Assembly (NCBI GenBank): GCA_963830495.1
Contig: CAWHMS010000002.1
Location: forward strand, 806,001-870,000
Direction of reading: 5' to 3'
DNA length: 64,000 nt
Source of the DNA: CAWHMS01 sp963830495
Lineage (GTDB): Bacteria > Actinomycetota > Actinomycetes > Propionibacteriales > Nocardioidaceae
Of the stretch, positions 43,512 through 51,798 are shown in pieces (positions within the stretch are counted from its first letter, which is position 1; each line of letters begins with the position of its first letter). Below the pieces are notes generated by a model. The model was not told where the DNA came from, made no database searches, and was given only the letters and a program-made list of their open reading frames with translations. Made by a program: the position numbers and the translations under genes.

Positions 43512-44870
43512 ATGGACCTCGCCTACTGCGTCGACTTCGGATCGACGTTCACCAAGGCTGCGCTGGTCGACGTCACCTCCGGGGAGCTGATGGGCACCGC
43601 CTCTCATCCGACGACGATCGACACCGACGTGCTCGACGGCTGGGATGCCGTGCGGCGCGCTCTGGAGGCGGATCACGGCGCTGTCGAGCGACAGGTGCTG
43701 GCGTGCTCATCGGCCGGCGGCGGGCTGCGGATCGGGGTGGTCGGCAACGAGGAGCTGGTGACCGCCGAGGCCGGTCGCCGGGTGGCGCTGTCGAGCGGCG
43801 GCAGGGTCGTCGCCGTGTCGTCGGGTGCGCTCGACGTCGAGGAGCTGCAGGCGGCGGCCCCGGACGTCGTACTGCTCGTCGGCGGCACGGACGGCGGCAA
43901 CGCGGAAGTGCTGCTGCGCAACGCCCGAGCGCTGGCTGATGACCGCTGGTCCACGCCGGTGGTGCTGGCCGGCAACACCGAGGCGAGTGCCGAGGTGGCA
44001 GAGCTGCTCGTGCAGGCGGGTACGCCGGTCGAGGTGACCGACAACGTGGTGCCACAGATCGGCGTGCTGCGTCCGCACGGGGCGCGGCTCGCGATCAGGG
44101 CGGTGTTTCTCCGGCATGTGATCGGTGGCAAGCACCTCTCGAAGCGAACCGACTTCCAGGCGATGGTGCAGGGCGCCACCCCGGACGTGGTGCTCACGGC
44201 GGTGGAGCTGTTGGCCTTCGGCCTCGGTCCGGACCGCCCTGGTGCCGGCGACGTGGTGGTCGTCGACGTCGGCGGTGCTACGACCGACGTGCACTCGGTC
44301 GTCGAGCTGGATCCGGAGGACGCAGGCCTGGCGCGAGAGGTCGTGGCCACGGTGCCGGTGAGCCGGACGGTCGAGGGCGACCTGGGCATGCGGTGGAGCG
44401 CCGTACCCACGGTCGAGGCGGCGAGCGACGCCGGGATCGAGGTCCGGGCGGGCTTGGCCGACGCGGCCGAGCGACGGCGGTCAGAGCCGGGCTGGGTGCC
44501 GAGGTCGGCGGCGGACCAGCGGGACGACCTGAGCATCGCCTCGGCAGCGGTGGCGCTCGCGCTGCGCCGGCATGCCGGTCGTCAGCGGGTGGTCTTCAGC
44601 CCCGACGGCAAGCTGGTCGAGCGCAGCGGCAAGGATCTGCGCGAGGTGCACCTGCTGGTCGGCTCGGGCGGTGTGCTGAGGCATGCCGACTCGGCGGCCG
44701 CCGCCAGCGTGCTCGCGGCCGGGACCGGCGACCACGTCGCCGGCGGCTGGCTGGTGCCGCGAGACCCACGAGTCGTCATCGACCACGACTACGTGCTCGC
44801 TGCCGCCGGACTCCTCGCCCCTGAGCACCCCGTGGCGGCGTACCGCCTGCTGCGGCGTCTGGGCAGCTGA
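43512..44870 (+). CDS. MutL/GlmL-type glutamate mutase activator-like ATPase
   Basis: A 452-residue ASKHA-fold protein: phosphate 1 motif YCVDFGSTFTKAALVD, VLACSSAGGGLRIGVVG, the loop VVLLVGGTDGGN, and a second phosphate motif VVVVDVGGATTDVHSVV; the C-terminal adenosine motif is like HLLVGSGGVLRHA. It belongs to the MutL family, adjacent in clostridia to adenosylcobalamin-dependent glutamate mutase. No mutase subunit is present in this window. It starts 13 bp after metB. A chaperone or reactivating role for a B12 enzyme elsewhere is inference. Confidence 0.87.
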   Translation: MDLAYCVDFGSTFTKAALVDVTSGELMGTASHPTTIDTDVLDGWDAVRRALEADHGAVERQVLACSSAGGGLRIGVVGNEELVTAEAGRRVALSSGGRVVAVSSGALDVEELQAAAPDVVLLVGGTDGGNAEVLLRNARALADDRWSTPVVLAGNTEASAEVAELLVQAGTPVEVTDNVVPQIGVLRPHGARLAIRAVFLRHVIGGKHLSKRTDFQAMVQGATPDVVLTAVELLAFGLGPDRPGAGDVVVVDVGGATTDVHSVVELDPEDAGLAREVVATVPVSRTVEGDLGMRWSAVPTVEAASDAGIEVRAGLADAAERRRSEPGWVPRSAADQRDDLSIASAAVALALRRHAGRQRVVFSPDGKLVERSGKDLREVHLLVGSGGVLRHADSAAAASVLAAGTGDHVAGGWLVPRDPRVVIDHDYVLAAAGLLAPEHPVAAYRLLRRLGS

Positions 44871-44914
44871 CCACCACGGCGACGGCCCCGGGGCAGGTGC
44901 CGAAGGCTGCCGCC

Positions 44915-44920
44915 TATCCT
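44915..44920 (+). promoter_or_regulatory. leaderless promoter of ilvA
   Basis: TATCCT stands 7 nt before the ATG at 44928 with no Shine-Dalgarno sequence, so the transcript should begin at the start codon. That leaves no room for an attenuator. Confidence 0.55.
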
Positions 44921-44927
44921 CAGGCGC

Positions 44928-46175
44928 ATGACGAGTTCCGATGTCGTGCCCCTGGTGACCCTCGCCGACATCGAGGCGGCGGTCGACGTGCTTCGCGGCA
45001 CCGCCGTGGTCACCCCGATGGAGGAGTCGCGCTGGCTGAGCACACTGACGGGCGGACCTGTCGCGCTCAAGTGCGAGAACCTGCAGCGGACCGGCTCGTT
45101 CAAGATCCGCGGTGCCTACCTGCGCATCTCCCGCCTCAGCGAGGAGGAACGAGCCCGCGGAGTGGTCGCCGCCAGCGCCGGCAACCACGCCCAGGGAGTG
45201 GCCCTCGCGGCCAGGCTGCTCGGCACCAAGGCGACGGTGTTCATGCCGGCCGGGGCACCCATTCCCAAGGAGAAGGCCACCCGGGGCTACGGCGCCCACG
45301 TCGAGTTCTCCGGTACGACCATCGACGAGGCGCTGGTGTCAGCCCGAGCGTTCAGCGCGGAGACCGGTGCCGTGCTCATCCACCCCTTCGACCACCTCGA
45401 CATCGTGACAGGGCAAGGCACGTGTGGCCTGGAGATCCTCGACCAGTGCCCTGGCGTGGAGACCGTCGTGGTGCCGACCGGAGGCGGCGGATTCCTGGCC
45501 GGTGTGGCGACGGCGCTGAAGCTGAAGCGCCCCGACATCCGGGTGATCGGGGTGCAGGCCGAGGATGCCGCCGCCTTCCCTGACTCGCTGACGGCGGGAC
45601 ACCCGGTGCCGCTGGGGCGGATGGCAACGATGGCCGACGGCATCGCAGTCGGGTGCCCCGGCGACGTACCCTTCGCGGCCGTCCAGAAGTACGTCGACGA
45701 GGTGCGCACGGTCAGCGAGGAGTCACTGTCGACGGCGCTGCTGGCGCTGCTCGAGCGGGCCAAGGTCGTGGTCGAGCCTGCCGGTGCGGCTGCTGTCGCG
45801 GCCATCATGGACAGGCCCGACGACTTCACGGGTACGACGGTCGCCGTGCTCTCCGGCGGCAACATCGACCCGTTGCTGCTGATGCGCGTGATCCGGCACG
45901 GCATGGCGGCAGCCGGCCGTTACCTCGTCTTCAAGGTGCGAATCCCGGACGCGCCCGGCGCACTCGCCCGCCTACTCGGTCTGCTGGGCGAGGCCGACGC
46001 CAACGTGCTCGACGTCGTGCACGAGCGCACCTCCGCCCGCCTGCACCTGGACGAGGTCGAGGTCGCGCTGCAACTCGAGACCCGCGGACCCGCCCATGCG
46101 CAGAAGGTGCTGGCGGCGCTGCGCACCGCCGGCTATTACGTGACAGGTCTCGGCGGGCTCAGCGGGCCGGGCTGA
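44928..46175 (+). CDS. ilvA: threonine ammonia-lyase (threonine dehydratase)
   Basis: A 415-residue PLP enzyme converting threonine to 2-oxobutanoate, the first step of isoleucine synthesis. PLP lysine is K59 in RTGSFKIRGAYLRI; ASAGNHAQGVA and the phosphate loop GGGGFLAG follow. A single C-terminal ACT-like domain (about 330-415, FKVRIPDAPGALARLLGLLGE) replaces the double ACT-like region of the E. coli biosynthetic form. Such short enzymes can be biosynthetic or catabolic; 2-oxobutanoate is also the product of cystathionine lyase, made next door. Confidence 0.9.
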   Translation: MTSSDVVPLVTLADIEAAVDVLRGTAVVTPMEESRWLSTLTGGPVALKCENLQRTGSFKIRGAYLRISRLSEEERARGVVAASAGNHAQGVALAARLLGTKATVFMPAGAPIPKEKATRGYGAHVEFSGTTIDEALVSARAFSAETGAVLIHPFDHLDIVTGQGTCGLEILDQCPGVETVVVPTGGGGFLAGVATALKLKRPDIRVIGVQAEDAAAFPDSLTAGHPVPLGRMATMADGIAVGCPGDVPFAAVQKYVDEVRTVSEESLSTALLALLERAKVVVEPAGAAAVAAIMDRPDDFTGTTVAVLSGGNIDPLLLMRVIRHGMAAAGRYLVFKVRIPDAPGALARLLGLLGEADANVLDVVHERTSARLHLDEVEVALQLETRGPAHAQKVLAALRTAGYYVTGLGGLSGPG

Positions 46176-46183
46176 GCCCGCCG
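46151..46183. terminator. bidirectional hairpin between ilvA and greA
   Basis: CGGCGGGCTCAGC (46151-46163) and its exact complement (46171-46183) enclose a 7-nt loop. The right arm covers the ilvA stop and ends 2 bp before the greA stop on the other strand. Confidence 0.82.
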
Positions 46184-46185
46184 CG

Positions 46186-46698
46186 TCAGCCGGTGAAGGG
46201 TTGCGCGTCGACGACCTCGACGAGGATCTCCTTGCCGTTGGGCGCCTCGAACGACGCCGTCTGCCCCGGCTGCTTGCCCAGGATCGCCGAACCCATCGGC
46301 GACTGCGGCGAGTAGACATCCATCTCGACGCTGTCGTCCAACGACAGCACCTCGCGAGCACCGAGCAGGAACGTCTGCGTGGCGCTGTCTCCAGCGAACT
46401 TCACCGTGACCTGCATGCCGGCTTCGACGACGCCGCTGTTGGCCGGCGTCTCGCCCACCTGCGCACGACTCAGCATGGTCTCCAGCTGCAGGATGCGCGC
46501 CTCGGCCTTGCTCTGCTCCTCGCGGGCGGCGTGGTAGCCGCCGTTCTCCCGGAGGTCACCTTCCTCGCGAGCCTCGGCAATGCGCTGCGAGATCTCGGCT
46601 CGGTTCGGGCCCTTGAGGTTCTCGAGCTCGTCGACGAGCCGGTCGTACGCCTCCTGGGTGAGCCAGATGGCGGTCTCAGCGGGCTGCTGTGTCGTCAC
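46186..46698 (-). CDS. greA: transcription elongation factor GreA
   Basis: GreA binds RNA polymerase and stimulates cleavage of backtracked transcripts. The 170-residue protein has the coiled-coil N-terminal domain (about 1-85; LTQEAYDRLVDELENLKGP, then the tip loop REEGDLRENGGYHAAREEQ with the acidic catalytic residues) and the FKBP-like C-terminal domain (VVEAGMQVTVKF, SPMGSAILGK). The start is GTG at 46698, preceded by TAGGAG. Conserved next to DUF4307 and mca. Confidence 0.95.
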   Translation of the reverse strand: MTTQQPAETAIWLTQEAYDRLVDELENLKGPNRAEISQRIAEAREEGDLRENGGYHAAREEQSKAEARILQLETMLSRAQVGETPANSGVVEAGMQVTVKFAGDSATQTFLLGAREVLSLDDSVEMDVYSPQSPMGSAILGKQPGQTASFEAPNGKEILVEVVDAQPFTG

Positions 46699-46822
46699 TG
46701 GTGGTGCTCCTAGCGTGCGGGCATGCTCGACTTCGGCATGTCCAATCGGGAAAGAACGAGGTTAGCAAGGTTCGCGAAGGGACCCGAATCAGTTGCGCGA
46801 TCCCGGCTCGCCCTGGAGTGGG

Positions 46823-47227
46823 TCAGTCGCAGCCGGTCAGCTTGACCGACAGGGCTTCGCGCTCCGTCCGGACCGTGGCCGTGACGCGCTGCTCACCGGT
46901 CTCGCCGGCGGGGATCCGTACCGCCGTCTCGCCCACGACGCCGGAGTCGTCGGCTTGCGCGACCAGGGTGCAGGTGACCGTGTCCTCCGTGTCGCGGTGC
47001 ACCAGCAGCTCGACCTCTACCTCGCTGCCGGAGACGACCTCCCAGCCGAGCAGCTCGGCCTCCACGTCGGGATCGGACGCCCAGGCGGCCCAGACCAGCC
47101 AGACCAGCGCCGCGACCACCAGGACGGCCAGGACAGCCCTGAGGCGGCTGCGATGCCCGGGCGGGCGGACGCCGTACCGCTCGGCCAGCAGCCGCTCGGA
47201 GTCGGCGGACGGGCTGGGACTGGTCAC
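46823..47227 (-). CDS. DUF4307 membrane protein
   Basis: A 134-residue actinobacterial protein with a basic N-terminus (ERYGVRPPGHRSRLR), one transmembrane helix (AVLAVLVVAALVWLVWAAW, about 31-49) and an extracytoplasmic domain (about 50-134). It contains the conserved pattern VHRDTEDTVTCTLVAQADD and ends LTGCD; two cysteines may pair. Located between greA and divergent mca as in M. tuberculosis (Rv1081c, from memory). The function is unknown. Confidence 0.88.
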   Translation of the reverse strand: MTSPSPSADSERLLAERYGVRPPGHRSRLRAVLAVLVVAALVWLVWAAWASDPDVEAELLGWEVVSGSEVEVELLVHRDTEDTVTCTLVAQADDSGVVGETAVRIPAGETGEQRVTATVRTEREALSVKLTGCD

Positions 47228-47349
47228 GTCGGAATGCTCCCGGCTCGGCAGTGTTGTGCTGGGTGAGGTGCCGGACGCTTCGGGTCCGGCCTGCTGCGAT
47301 CATTGTCCCCTGTGCCGAGATCGACCGACACACCAGTGAGGTGACATCC

Positions 47350-48258
47350 GTGACCGAGGGCCTGCGCCTCATGCACGTCCATGCTCATCCTGACGACGAG
47401 TCCAGCAAGGGAGCGGCGTCGACGGCGAAGTACGTGACCGAAGGCGTCGACGTGCACGTCGTCACCTGCACCGGCGGGGAGCGTGGCTCGATCCTCAACC
47501 CGAACATGGACCGCCCGGACGTGCTGGCCAACATCGGTGAGATCCGCCGGCAGGAGATGGATCGAGCCCGCGAGATCCTGGGCATCAAGCAGGACTGGCT
47601 GGGATTCGTCGACTCGGGCTTCCCCGAGGGGGACCCGCCGCCGCCGCTGCCCGACGGCTGCTTCGCCCGGGTGCCAGTCGAGGAGGCGGCAGAGCCGTTG
47701 GTGCGGCTCATCCGGTCGTTTCGGCCGCACGTCATGACGACGTACGACGAGAACGGCGGCTACCCGCACCCGGACCACGTCCGCTGCCACGAGGTCAGCG
47801 TGGCTGCCTTCGACGCCGCCGGTGACCCCCGGCGGTACCCCGACTCCGGACCGCCCTGGCAGCCGCTCAAGCTCTACTACCACCACAGCTTCCACCGAGA
47901 GCGCACCAAAGCGCTGCACGATGCCATGATCGCCCGCGGGATGGAGTCTCCGTACGAGGAGTGGCTCAAGGACTGGAAGCCCGATCCCGAGCACGCAGCC
48001 CGGATCACGACCCGGGTGCCGTGCGCGGAGTACTTCCCGGTCCGCGACAGAGCGCTGCTGGCGCATGCGACCCAGATCGACCCCGAGGGACCGTGGTTCG
48101 CGGTTCCGCTCGCCGTGCATCAACAGACGTGGCCGACCGAGGACTTCGAGCTGGTGAGGTCCCTGGTGCCGCGCGAGCTGCCTGAGGACGACCTCTTTGC
48201 CGGTGTGCGTGCCCTGGCTGCGGCGTACGACGGCCGGCGCGAGACGATATCGGCATGA
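47350..48258 (+). CDS. mca: mycothiol S-conjugate amidase
   Basis: Mca cleaves mycothiol S-conjugates of drugs and toxins, releasing a mercapturic acid for export and GlcN-Ins. The 302-residue protein is of the LmbE/PIG-L zinc deacetylase fold: HVHAHPDDESSKGA with zinc ligands His13 and Asp16, GGERGSILNP, and the third ligand in YPHPDHVRCHEVS. It is the long Mca type rather than MshB. The GTG at 47350 has GAGGTG at proper distance; an in-frame GTG at 47341 is possible. Its presence shows a mycothiol-making actinomycete. Confidence 0.93.
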   Translation: MTEGLRLMHVHAHPDDESSKGAASTAKYVTEGVDVHVVTCTGGERGSILNPNMDRPDVLANIGEIRRQEMDRAREILGIKQDWLGFVDSGFPEGDPPPPLPDGCFARVPVEEAAEPLVRLIRSFRPHVMTTYDENGGYPHPDHVRCHEVSVAAFDAAGDPRRYPDSGPPWQPLKLYYHHSFHRERTKALHDAMIARGMESPYEEWLKDWKPDPEHAARITTRVPCAEYFPVRDRALLAHATQIDPEGPWFAVPLAVHQQTWPTEDFELVRSLVPRELPEDDLFAGVRALAAAYDGRRETISA

Positions 48259-48545
48259 TCGCCACGCTGTCTCTGGCCGCGGCCTACGACCCCGACGACA
48301 TCAAGCCGGGCTGGATCGCGCTGGGCATCGTGGTCGCCCTGGCCGTCGCCACCTATCTGTTGTGGCGCAACATGAACACCCAGCTGCGCCGGATCGACGT
48401 ACCCACCAGAGGCCGAGTTGGCCGAGCGAGACGGGCGCGACGGACGGGACGCACCGGGCGGACGAGACGGGATGAGTGCCGGTCCGGGGGACGGCGTCGG
48501 CGAAGGCAGGACGTCGCGAGGCGGCGACGGGCCCGACCGGCCTGA
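48255..48545 (+). CDS. small single-helix membrane protein downstream of mca, tail possibly frameshifted
   Basis: A 96-residue frame coupled to mca by ATGA. Residues 1-50 look genuine: YDPDDIKPGWIALGIVVALA spans the helix, then LLWRNMNTQLRRIDVPT. The rest is an unbroken Arg-rich stretch unlike a real protein. Reading one base offset from about 48408 instead gives EAELAERDGRDGRD, an acidic tail typical of this family, ending at a TGA at 48564-48566. So an indel near 48410 is likely. Position matches Rv1083 of M. tuberculosis (from memory). The function is unknown. Confidence 0.6.
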   Translation: MIATLSLAAAYDPDDIKPGWIALGIVVALAVATYLLWRNMNTQLRRIDVPTRGRVGRARRARRTGRTGRTRRDECRSGGRRRRRQDVARRRRARPA

Positions 48546-48572
48546 CGAGGGCAGCTCCACGGCCTGAGCGGG
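48520..48572. repeat. dispersed 53-bp repeat, copy A
   Basis: This segment recurs at 52636-52688 in the same orientation with one mismatch (C48541 versus G) in 53 bp. The core includes CGACGGGCCCGACC and GAGGGCAGCTCCACGGCC. It lies over the end of the mca-linked small gene. Confidence 0.8.
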
Positions 48573-48680
48573 ACTTCCGGCTGGCCCGCCCTCATGAGCA
48601 AGTCGAGTCGACCCCCCACTGGGAGGATGGCACTCCGATGCAACGGCTTCAGGTCTGCTGCGGGCAACTAGGATCTGACT

Positions 48681-49352
48681 GTGTCGGAGCTGATCGACAA
48701 GCCGCAGACGGTCGAGGACGCCCTCGCAACGAGGGTGGAGGACCGACGGGGTTCGGGGTCGCCGTGGGCGGAGGCGTTGCGCGAGCTTGGGGCGGTAGAC
48801 CGGGCGATGTACGACGCCGTTGCCGTGACCCCCACGCCGCACCTGGACGATGCTTTTCGCCAGCTTTCGAAGGCCGCGAACTACTCGCGTCTGTGGCTTG
48901 TCATGGCTGCAGCGATCGCTACTGTCGGGGGGAGACGTGGGCGGCTGGTGGCGCTCGAGGGGGTCCTGGCGATCGGAGCCACGTCCGCCGCCGTCAATTT
49001 GGGCATCAAGCCCTTGGCGCGTCGTCGGCGTCCGGATCGGCCTGAGGCTGCCCAGTTCGAGGCCCGTGTGGTCCCGATGCCGGAGTCCACGTCCTTCCCG
49101 TCCGGCCACGCCGCGTCGGCATTTGCCTTCGCCTACGCGGTGGGGCGCCACTACCCGGGGGTTGCCGTGCCGATCCGACTGCTTGCCAGCGGGGTGGCAT
49201 ATTCAAGAGTCCACACCGGCGTGCACTACCCGGGGGATGTGGTGCTCGGCTCGGTCATCGGAGCAGGAACGGCGGCTATGGTGGCGGGCGTCTGCGACCG
49301 CGCATATCGCTCGCCACGGTCTGGACGCGGCGTGCCCAGCCGACTGCTCTGA
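48681..49352 (+). CDS. PAP2-family membrane phosphatase
   Basis: A 223-residue lipid or polyprenyl-phosphate phosphatase. The three motifs are KPLARRRRPDRP (KX6RP), FPSGHAASAFAFA and SRVHTGVHYPGDVVLG (SRX5HX3D), with hydrophobic segments between. The N-terminal 70 residues are soluble. It converges on a lipid-kinase-like gene, suggesting a role in phosphatidate/undecaprenyl-phosphate turnover. The start is GTG at 48681. The 135-bp gap upstream includes part of the repeat. Confidence 0.88.
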   Translation: MSELIDKPQTVEDALATRVEDRRGSGSPWAEALRELGAVDRAMYDAVAVTPTPHLDDAFRQLSKAANYSRLWLVMAAAIATVGGRRGRLVALEGVLAIGATSAAVNLGIKPLARRRRPDRPEAAQFEARVVPMPESTSFPSGHAASAFAFAYAVGRHYPGVAVPIRLLASGVAYSRVHTGVHYPGDVVLGSVIGAGTAAMVAGVCDRAYRSPRSGRGVPSRLL

Positions 49353-49382
49353 GTCTGCCGTCGATCGGCCGGAAGCGGCTCC

Positions 49383-50324
49383 TCAGTGGCTCGCCGGGGA
49401 CTGGCGGGCTGACGGTGAGGCGCCAGGATGTCGGGACGAGATCCGCGCTCGAAGAATCCCTGGCCGGATGGTGAACCGCAGTGACGGCGCACTCAGCACG
49501 ACCGCCTCACCATCGATGCCTGCGTGCACTGGCGAGGGGGATGAAACCTCGAAGACTGGTGCGCTCCAGGCGCGTCCGGGTGGGTGCCCGTCGCCGGGTG
49601 TGTCGAGAACGAGGATGCCCAGGTTGCCGCTGTCGAGCGAAGGTCGGGTGCCGGGGACTGGACTGTCCAGCGCATAGGGGTTGTTCGAGACCAGCACGAC
49701 AGCGAGGTGACCGTGTTCACGCCCTGCATCGTCGACGAGGCGCAGCGCTGGCTTCTCTCCACTGGGGCCAAGCACCCTTTCCGCCGTCTCCACAAGGGTG
49801 CGGACCTTGGCGTCGCGATAGGCCGAGTGTCTGACCGCCTCGCCGTAGATCCCGAGTGAGACGTTGTTCAGAAAGGCCCGGCCGTTGACTTCGGCCAGGT
49901 CGATCCGGCGCTCGAACCCGTCGCTGAACGCGTCGAGCGCGCCCGCCACGTCGTGCCGGTCCACCCCGAGGTCGAGCGCGAAGTGGTTGCGTGTCCCGGC
50001 CGGGACGCAGATGAACGGGAGCCCGTGCGCGGCGGCGGCTGCCGCGACGACCGCAAGCGACCCGTCGCCGCCGGCCATCCCTAGCGCATCCGCACCACGT
50101 GCGACTGCCTGGTCGACGAGTGTCGCCAGGCTTTGGCCCGGGTCGAGGACGACCACCTCGATCCCGCGATCGCGTGCCCTCTCCACGACCCCCGCGCGCC
50201 TTGCCGCGCCCCCACCCGACCGTTGATTGACGAACAACACCGGCTGTCGAGGGGGGTCGACAGGGCTCCAGCCATATCGGATCAACGTTCGCTTGGACGG
50301 ACGCCTCATCCCGGGAGCTGACAT
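49383..50324 (-). CDS. diacylglycerol kinase-family lipid kinase (YegS/DgkB-like)
   Basis: A 313-residue protein with the DAGK catalytic domain: LFVNQRSGGG, the nucleotide-binding MAGGDGSLAVVAAAAAAHGLP and the downstream CVPAGTRNHFALDLG, then LNNVSLGIYGEAV and, in the C-terminal half, a beta domain ending near IDGEAVVLSAPSLRFTI. Substrate may be diacylglycerol, ceramide-like lipid or undecaprenol. Convergent with the PAP2 phosphatase, the reverse reaction class. Confidence 0.86.
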   Translation of the reverse strand: MSAPGMRRPSKRTLIRYGWSPVDPPRQPVLFVNQRSGGGAARRAGVVERARDRGIEVVVLDPGQSLATLVDQAVARGADALGMAGGDGSLAVVAAAAAAHGLPFICVPAGTRNHFALDLGVDRHDVAGALDAFSDGFERRIDLAEVNGRAFLNNVSLGIYGEAVRHSAYRDAKVRTLVETAERVLGPSGEKPALRLVDDAGREHGHLAVVLVSNNPYALDSPVPGTRPSLDSGNLGILVLDTPGDGHPPGRAWSAPVFEVSSPSPVHAGIDGEAVVLSAPSLRFTIRPGILRARISSRHPGASPSARQSPASH

Positions 50325-50350
50325 GTGAAGGCCCCTCTCACCTGGTCACG

Positions 50351-50959
50351 CTACTTCTGGTCCGTCGCGGCAGCGTGGATCTCCCTGGTGAGATCGAGGA
50401 TCTCGTTGGACAGCCGGAGCAGCCGTTCGTTCTGTTGCTCCTCGTCCTGGACCGTCTGCCACTGCTGGTTTGCGATCACTTGACGTTTCTCGTCGGCACG
50501 GTGCTGGCTGATCATCACGAATGTCGACAGGAAGATGGCTTCGAGCGAAACGATCATCGTCAGCAGGCCGAAGGGATAGTCCTCGACTCCGGGGACGATC
50601 CACAGGCCGAACCAGATGCAGTGGATGTAGACGAACCTCATCGAGCCGGCGAACCGCGTGATCTGGTCGGCAACCCCCGGTTCTCCCGGCGCTTGCTTGC
50701 GTTCTTGGAGATGTCGCAGCAGCGCCGGGTTGTCCGGTGCCGGTGGGGAGGGTGCCACCTCGGGGGCCCCATGGCTCGGCGCCCATCGCGTGCCGGCGCT
50801 GATCGGTTGAAGACCGTGGCGTCGCGGAGAGCGCTGGTAGTACTGGCCGCCCGGGGCCGCGTCACCGTGACCAAGCCATCCCAGCCCGCCGACGCGTCCC
50901 GGGCGCCTTCCCGGATGGTGTCGCGCGGCAGGTCGGGGGCCTTTCACATCACTAGTCAT
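50351..50959 (-). CDS. DUF1003 membrane protein
   Basis: A 202-residue protein. Its C-terminal 110 residues are a DUF1003 domain: VADQITRFAGSMRFVYIHC leads into a first helix (IWFGLWIV), then YPFGLLTMIVSLEAIFLSTFVMI and the conserved SQHRADEKRQ, ending in a helical, coiled-coil-like tail. The first 80 residues are Pro/Arg/Gly-rich and probably disordered. The ATG at 50959 is preferred over a start 39 bp earlier. The function is unknown. Confidence 0.82.
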   Translation of the reverse strand: MTSDVKGPRPAARHHPGRRPGRVGGLGWLGHGDAAPGGQYYQRSPRRHGLQPISAGTRWAPSHGAPEVAPSPPAPDNPALLRHLQERKQAPGEPGVADQITRFAGSMRFVYIHCIWFGLWIVPGVEDYPFGLLTMIVSLEAIFLSTFVMISQHRADEKRQVIANQQWQTVQDEEQQNERLLRLSNEILDLTREIHAAATDQK

Positions 50960-51069
50960 GCAACGTTCTTGGGTGATACCGCGCGGGCAAGGCGTCAACC
51001 GTGCTCGCCCGCCGCGGCGCGTGTGTTGTCAGTCGAACTGGGGATTCATGCCACCAGTCCGATGGGGGA

Positions 51070-51516
51070 CTATGAGTTGGCTGCGGCCTTGACGAGCTTG
51101 TCGGCGTGGGCGCGGGCGTCGATGGCGTCGAGCATCGCCAGCTGCGCGTTCTCGACCGCCCAGTCGGCGAAGTCGAGGGCTTCGGCCGCGTCGGCTTCTG
51201 CCCAGTCCGCGTCGTTGGTGGCGACCTTGGCGTCCACCTGGCGGGTCCGCTTCTCGACGTTCGCCTTGACGTCGCTCATCTTGGCTGAGGCGTCGGCCTT
51301 CACCTGCGCCCACTTCGCCCGAGCGCTGTCGGCGGCCTGGGAGACCTGCTGCCGTGCGTTCTCGGCGGACTGGTCCAGGTCGGCCTGGGCCCGATCGATC
51401 CGCTGCTTGAGCTGTGCATCTGACTCGGCCGCGGCAGCCTGCACCGCTGACCTGGCGGTTGCCACCCGCTGCTGCAGATCGTCCAGCCGCGTGTAGAAGT
51501 CCGTGTGCTGTGTCAT
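51070..51516 (-). CDS. alanine-rich coiled-coil protein
   Basis: A 148-residue hypothetical protein, almost entirely alpha-helical: heptad-like Ala/Gln/Asp repeats from residue 8 to about 105 (DDLQQRVATARSAVQAAAAE, ARQQVSQAADSARAKWAQVK), then an acidic segment NDADWAEADAAEALDFADWAV. No signal peptide. I do not recognise a family, but the amphipathic pattern resembles apolipoprotein-like or LEA-type stress proteins. The ATG at 51516 has AGGAGT upstream. Confidence 0.75.
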   Translation of the reverse strand: MTQHTDFYTRLDDLQQRVATARSAVQAAAAESDAQLKQRIDRAQADLDQSAENARQQVSQAADSARAKWAQVKADASAKMSDVKANVEKRTRQVDAKVATNDADWAEADAAEALDFADWAVENAQLAMLDAIDARAHADKLVKAAANS

Positions 51517-51798
51517 GAGTTACCACTCCTGAAGTTTCCAGGCCCGATGAAGGCCACTTGTAGGTGGGTCCTGCAGTACTGACGATGCAGTTATTACTGC
51601 CAGCTTGACGCGCTGGACGTTCTGCGCTGCGGAACTCGTTCTCCGCTTCCTTGGCCGGGCAGACATGGCCTGCAAGGCGTCCGAGAGAGCCATCGAACTC
51701 CTTCCTGGCTTGTGTGAAGACCCTCGACTCGAACTTCGCTTCACGCTAGGAAGTACAGCGACATCCCAACAGGGGCGAAGGTCCCGCCGGGAGGGGAC

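Noticed and set aside
44871..44927. T-box or attenuator ahead of ilvA
   Set aside because: The -10 box is 7 nt before the ATG, leaving no room for an RNA element.
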